From JADLHS01 sp964539515 (GTDB lineage Bacteria > Verrucomicrobiota > Verrucomicrobiia > Limisphaerales > JADLHS01): a stretch of 64,000 nucleotides of DNA. Positions 61,766 through 64,000 of the stretch are shown here, in pieces. The notes under the pieces are model-generated. The model was not told the origin of the DNA. It made no database searches and saw only the letters and a list, made by a program, of their open reading frames with translations. The first letter of the stretch is position 1. The number at the start of each line of letters is the position of its first letter. Made by a program: the position numbers and the translations under genes. The stretch covers positions 1-64,000 of the forward strand of contig CAZIJO010000001.1 of the NCBI GenBank assembly GCA_964539515.1. Reading direction: 5' to 3'.

Positions 61766-62232
61766 GCGTACGAATCTCAGTCTTACGGTTTGGTGCAGCC
61801 TCAACGATGCGGACAGCTACCTGCGCTACTGCGAGGAGGGACTGGAATTGGAGAGCGGAATGTTCAACTACTTCGTCCGTTACAATGTGTAGCGACCGCA
61901 TCAGGCTTTGGGCTACAGGACGTTCCGGGAGATGTATCGCCTCCCCGAATCGCACGGTGACAAGCCGGCAAAGTGGGAGTCGAAATCGGACCGCCTGCTG
62001 CGGTAGGATGACGGCGACTAAGGATGACGGGAAAGAGGCGGCTCGCGAATTGCGTCGCCTTCTCTTTTCAAATTGGTTATGTGCGCCCAGCAGACAACTG
62101 CTATTAACCAACGCTACAGGCTCAAGGAATCAGGCCTTATTTTCTGCTGTCAGCGTTTTGAATATGGGTCAACCTCACAGAAGCACATTTTTGAACCGAC
62201 ACGCTGATCGAAGGAATTATTATCATCCATGA
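61751..62232. repeat. 15-bp direct repeats bracketing the toxin-immunity gap
   Basis: TATTATCATCCATGA occurs perfectly at 61751-61765 (last codons and stop of the RHS gene) and at 62218-62232 (overlapping the ATG of the lipoprotein gene). The two copies are 467 bases apart, start to start. Both contain the ATGA overlap of stop and start, so the lipoprotein ATG was once directly coupled to the RHS stop. Confidence 0.92.
61782..62006 (+). mobile_element. IS3-family transposase C-terminal relic
   Basis: One frame reads VWCSLNDADSYLRYCEEGL, then MFNYFVRYNV, a stop codon, and RPHQALGYRTFREMY. YN-x-RPHQALGYRTP-x-E-x-Y is the diagnostic end of IS3-group integrase OrfB. The internal stop and missing catalytic front show it is decayed. 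It lies between the toxin and the lipoprotein gene. No intact terminal inverted repeats are recognisable. Confidence 0.85.
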
Positions 62233-62597
62233 ACATTCGACACTTGATTGTCTTAGCCATGTTGTTTGCTGCAGGTTGTGGCCAGAAAACCGCGTCGGAA
62301 CAACGCCTTGATGTGGCGGTCAAAAACCACACGGCAATGATGTTGGACAAAGTCAATATTCGCTTTGGAACACACAGCTCGTACGCCGGAATTTTGTCGG
62401 TAAACGCAATTGCAGTTCACATGTTCTTCGAGCCAGATATCGGTGATTCGGCCGAGGTGACCTGGGTTGAACCCAGTGGCGTGGTAAGAACACAGACCGT
62501 AGCCCTGGCCGGTGTTTACGACAAAAAGAAAGCTGGTCGACTCACCTTTGAAATCGGGCCGACCAACGTTGCTGTGAACTTTCAGGATTTGCATTGA
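62229..62597 (+). CDS. Small lipoprotein, likely immunity protein for the RHS-DUF2235 toxin
   Basis: This gene encodes 122 residues with a lipoprotein signal (IRHLIVLAMLFAAGC, Cys 17). The mature part is a short beta-rich domain (VAVKNHTAMMLDKVNIRFGT, EPDIGDSAEVTWVEPSG) ending NVAVNFQDLH. I do not recognise a named family. Its position right after the toxin gene, its small size, and its lipid anchor match the known pattern that immunity proteins to Tle1-type lipases are periplasmic lipoproteins. The ATG overlaps a 15-bp repeat of the toxin's last codons, so before an insertion it was translationally coupled to the toxin. Confidence 0.75.
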   Translation: MNIRHLIVLAMLFAAGCGQKTASEQRLDVAVKNHTAMMLDKVNIRFGTHSSYAGILSVNAIAVHMFFEPDIGDSAEVTWVEPSGVVRTQTVALAGVYDKKKAGRLTFEIGPTNVAVNFQDLH

Positions 62598-63062
62598 TGC
62601 TGCAACCGGGACAAAAAAGGGCTGAATCGAAAAGGGAGCGAATGGTTCAGTTCTTGGTATTGGCTACTCGCGGGCCTGCGCGCACCCTTGCGAGTCATGG
62701 CACGGAAACTAAGTGTGGAATTTCCCGGGGCGATTTCCCCGGGGATGGATCGGGGGACAATCGGCGCGAGCTGATCTGAAAGTGTGACTAGGCCGGGAAG
62801 CGGTTTCTGGATATGCCCGGCGAGGTTTGCATCAAAACTGGGTGACGGTCGTGTGCAGCCGCAATGTATGGTAGCGGTCGCGGGGGGCGGCTGCGGAACT
62901 AGCCGCTGGCGTCTGCCGATGAATGGGATTGCGGTACGGCTGCGGATGGGCACGCTATGGGTCGTGAACAGTCGGTGGATTGTCCTCGGTGCCGCAGGGG
63001 AAGCTAAACTGAAAACCTGTGAGTGATCAAAACCAAGAACTGACGCATTTTCGTATTTTGGT
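62598..63062. other. Gene-free stretch before the SBBP protein
   Basis: I see no gene, terminator with T-run, or repeat in these 465 bases on either strand. The last ~60 bases are AT-rich and may hold the promoter of the SBBP gene. Confidence 0.6.
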
Positions 63063-64000
63063 ATGAAACCACAAATTCCATTCGAGGCAGCGTGCCTCGC
63101 AAAAAATCGAGCCGCGCATTGGCTGCTTCTCTCATGCTTTTGGTTGTACGCTGGCTGGACGCTCGCGGAAACAGGCGTACCGCTCTGGACCAACCGTTAC
63201 AACGGGCCAGTTAACGCAAATGATCAGGCCTTCGCCGTGGCAGTGGACGGCAGCGGCAACGTGTTCGTCACTGGGAGTTCGCGCGGCAGCAGTTCTTACG
63301 ATTACGCGACCGTCGCGTACTCAGGGGCGGGCATGCCGTTGTGGACCAACCGTTACGATGGACTGGGGAAACATGACTACGCCGCCGCCATCGCGGTGGA
63401 CGGCAACGGCAATGTGTTCGTAACCGGGTCTTCTGAGGATGATTTCAATTTTATATTCGGAGATCCGGGCGATTACGTGACGATGGCGTATTCGGGGGCG
63501 GGTGTGCCGCTCTGGACCAACCATTACAACGGGCCCGGAAACAGCGCTGATTCCGCCTCCGCCGTGGCAGTGGACGGCGGCGGCAACGTGTTCGTAACGG
63601 GGTATTCGTATGACAGCGGAGGAGTAAGTGCTGCCTACGCGACGATCAAGTATTCGGGCATGGGTGTGCCGCTCTGGACCAACCGTTACAACGGGCCGGG
63701 GTATTACGGGGACCGCGCCAACGCCATCGCGGTGGACGGCAGCGACAACGTGTTCGTGACCGGGTCTTCGTTTGACAGCTACACTTCCTCCGGTTACGCG
63801 ACGATCAAGTATTCGGGCGCGGGCGTGGCCTTGTGGACCAATCGTTACGACGCAGGGGACTATGGCAGCGCCAACGCCGTGGCGGTGGACAAAAGCGGCA
63901 ACGTGTTCGTGACCGGGTATTCGGCAAACGACTTTGTGACGATCAAATATTCGTCCGCGGGCGAGCCGTTGTGGACCAACCGTTACGACGGACCAGGAAT
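63063..64000 (+). CDS. Secreted SBBP beta-propeller repeat protein (partial, runs off right edge)
   Basis: The frame opens at ATG 63063 and is still open at the window end (312 codons). A signal peptide (HWLLLSCFWLYAGWTLAET) is followed by repeats of about 50-60 residues. Each contains VAVDGSGNVFVTGSS, then a YDYATVAYSGAG-type strand and PLWTNRYNGPG. About six are visible, with highly conserved wording. This is the SBBP (seven-bladed beta-propeller) repeat of secreted proteins in this phylum. The full size and C-terminal part are outside the window. Function unknown. Confidence 0.9.
   Translation, partial: MKPQIPFEAACLAKNRAAHWLLLSCFWLYAGWTLAETGVPLWTNRYNGPVNANDQAFAVAVDGSGNVFVTGSSRGSSSYDYATVAYSGAGMPLWTNRYDGLGKHDYAAAIAVDGNGNVFVTGSSEDDFNFIFGDPGDYVTMAYSGAGVPLWTNHYNGPGNSADSASAVAVDGGGNVFVTGYSYDSGGVSAAYATIKYSGMGVPLWTNRYNGPGYYGDRANAIAVDGSDNVFVTGSSFDSYTSSGYATIKYSGAGVALWTNRYDAGDYGSANAVAVDKSGNVFVTGYSANDFVTIKYSSAGEPLWTNRYDGPG

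Overview
This 64 kb window is a bacterial chromosome segment of roughly 60% GC. Its gene content points to the Verrucomicrobiota, most likely a Pedosphaera/Limisphaera-type lineage, although no rRNA or marker phylogeny is available here. The reasons are: very large secreted FG-GAP/VCBS proteins with ASPIC/UnbV modules, PQQ-like propellers carrying the WPQFRGPNRDG signature, a DUF2231 protein with a planctomycete/verrucomicrobial-type cytochrome c module, a secreted protein with the typical C-terminal SWTGGG...YYRLE end, an HpnN-like/MlaEFD lipid-transport cluster, and many genes without a clear Shine-Dalgarno sequence.

Layout. 1-12.6 kb: four FG-GAP/ASPIC (CRTAC1-like) secreted proteins, two of them internally duplicated paralogues transcribed divergently, followed by an HTTM membrane protein. 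12.8-19.8 kb (minus strand): a secreted multidomain Ig/DUF1349 protein with a clear terminator, a secreted alpha/beta-hydrolase esterase and a DUF554 protein. 19.9-23.9 kb (minus strand): an Old-Yellow-Enzyme oxidoreductase, a GH88 unsaturated glucuronyl hydrolase and an SDR, plausibly a small uronate/sugar catabolic set. 24-30.4 kb: a DUF2231-cytochrome c protein, an esterase, a decayed locus that looks like a deleted polymorphic-toxin region with an orphan tip and downstream gene, a small conserved protein, trpD and metF.

30.5-42.4 kb (plus strand): a compact operon of PQQ-like propellers, three consecutive Tat-signal proteins (small Cys-rich, NHL propeller, four-cluster NapG-like ferredoxin), a NapH-like membrane polyferredoxin, a NuoE-ferredoxin-NuoF fusion and a GltD-like flavoprotein that has lost its NAD(P) domain, then a sugar-isomerase-like lipoprotein. 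Many stop and start codons overlap as ATGA. I read it as a candidate NADH-linked, quinone- or periplasm-facing redox complex that I cannot match to a described system. 42.6-50.1 kb: a YbjQ protein, an HpnN-like MMPL transporter, a WPF-repeat lipoprotein and mlaE-mlaF-mlaD, a likely lipid trafficking operon. 50.1-51.6 kb: a Spy-like protein, a cyclophilin and a small conserved protein. 52.2-62.6 kb: a secreted beta-helix protein overlapping a 2194-residue RHS protein whose AT-richer C-terminal tip is a DUF2235/Tle1-like phospholipase domain, a decayed IS3 transposase fragment bracketed by 15-bp direct repeats, and a small lipoprotein that is the likely immunity protein. The window ends in an SBBP beta-propeller protein that runs off the right edge.

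A second theme is the invasion of coding genes by short palindromic or tandem repeats that keep the reading frame. A heptanucleotide array lies in the OYE gene. Members of one palindrome family lie in the GH88 and SDR genes, with relatives between genes. A different palindrome forms the start of the NapH-like gene, and two further palindromes lie in the NuoEF fusion. Each adds roughly 10-60 residues without breaking its gene.
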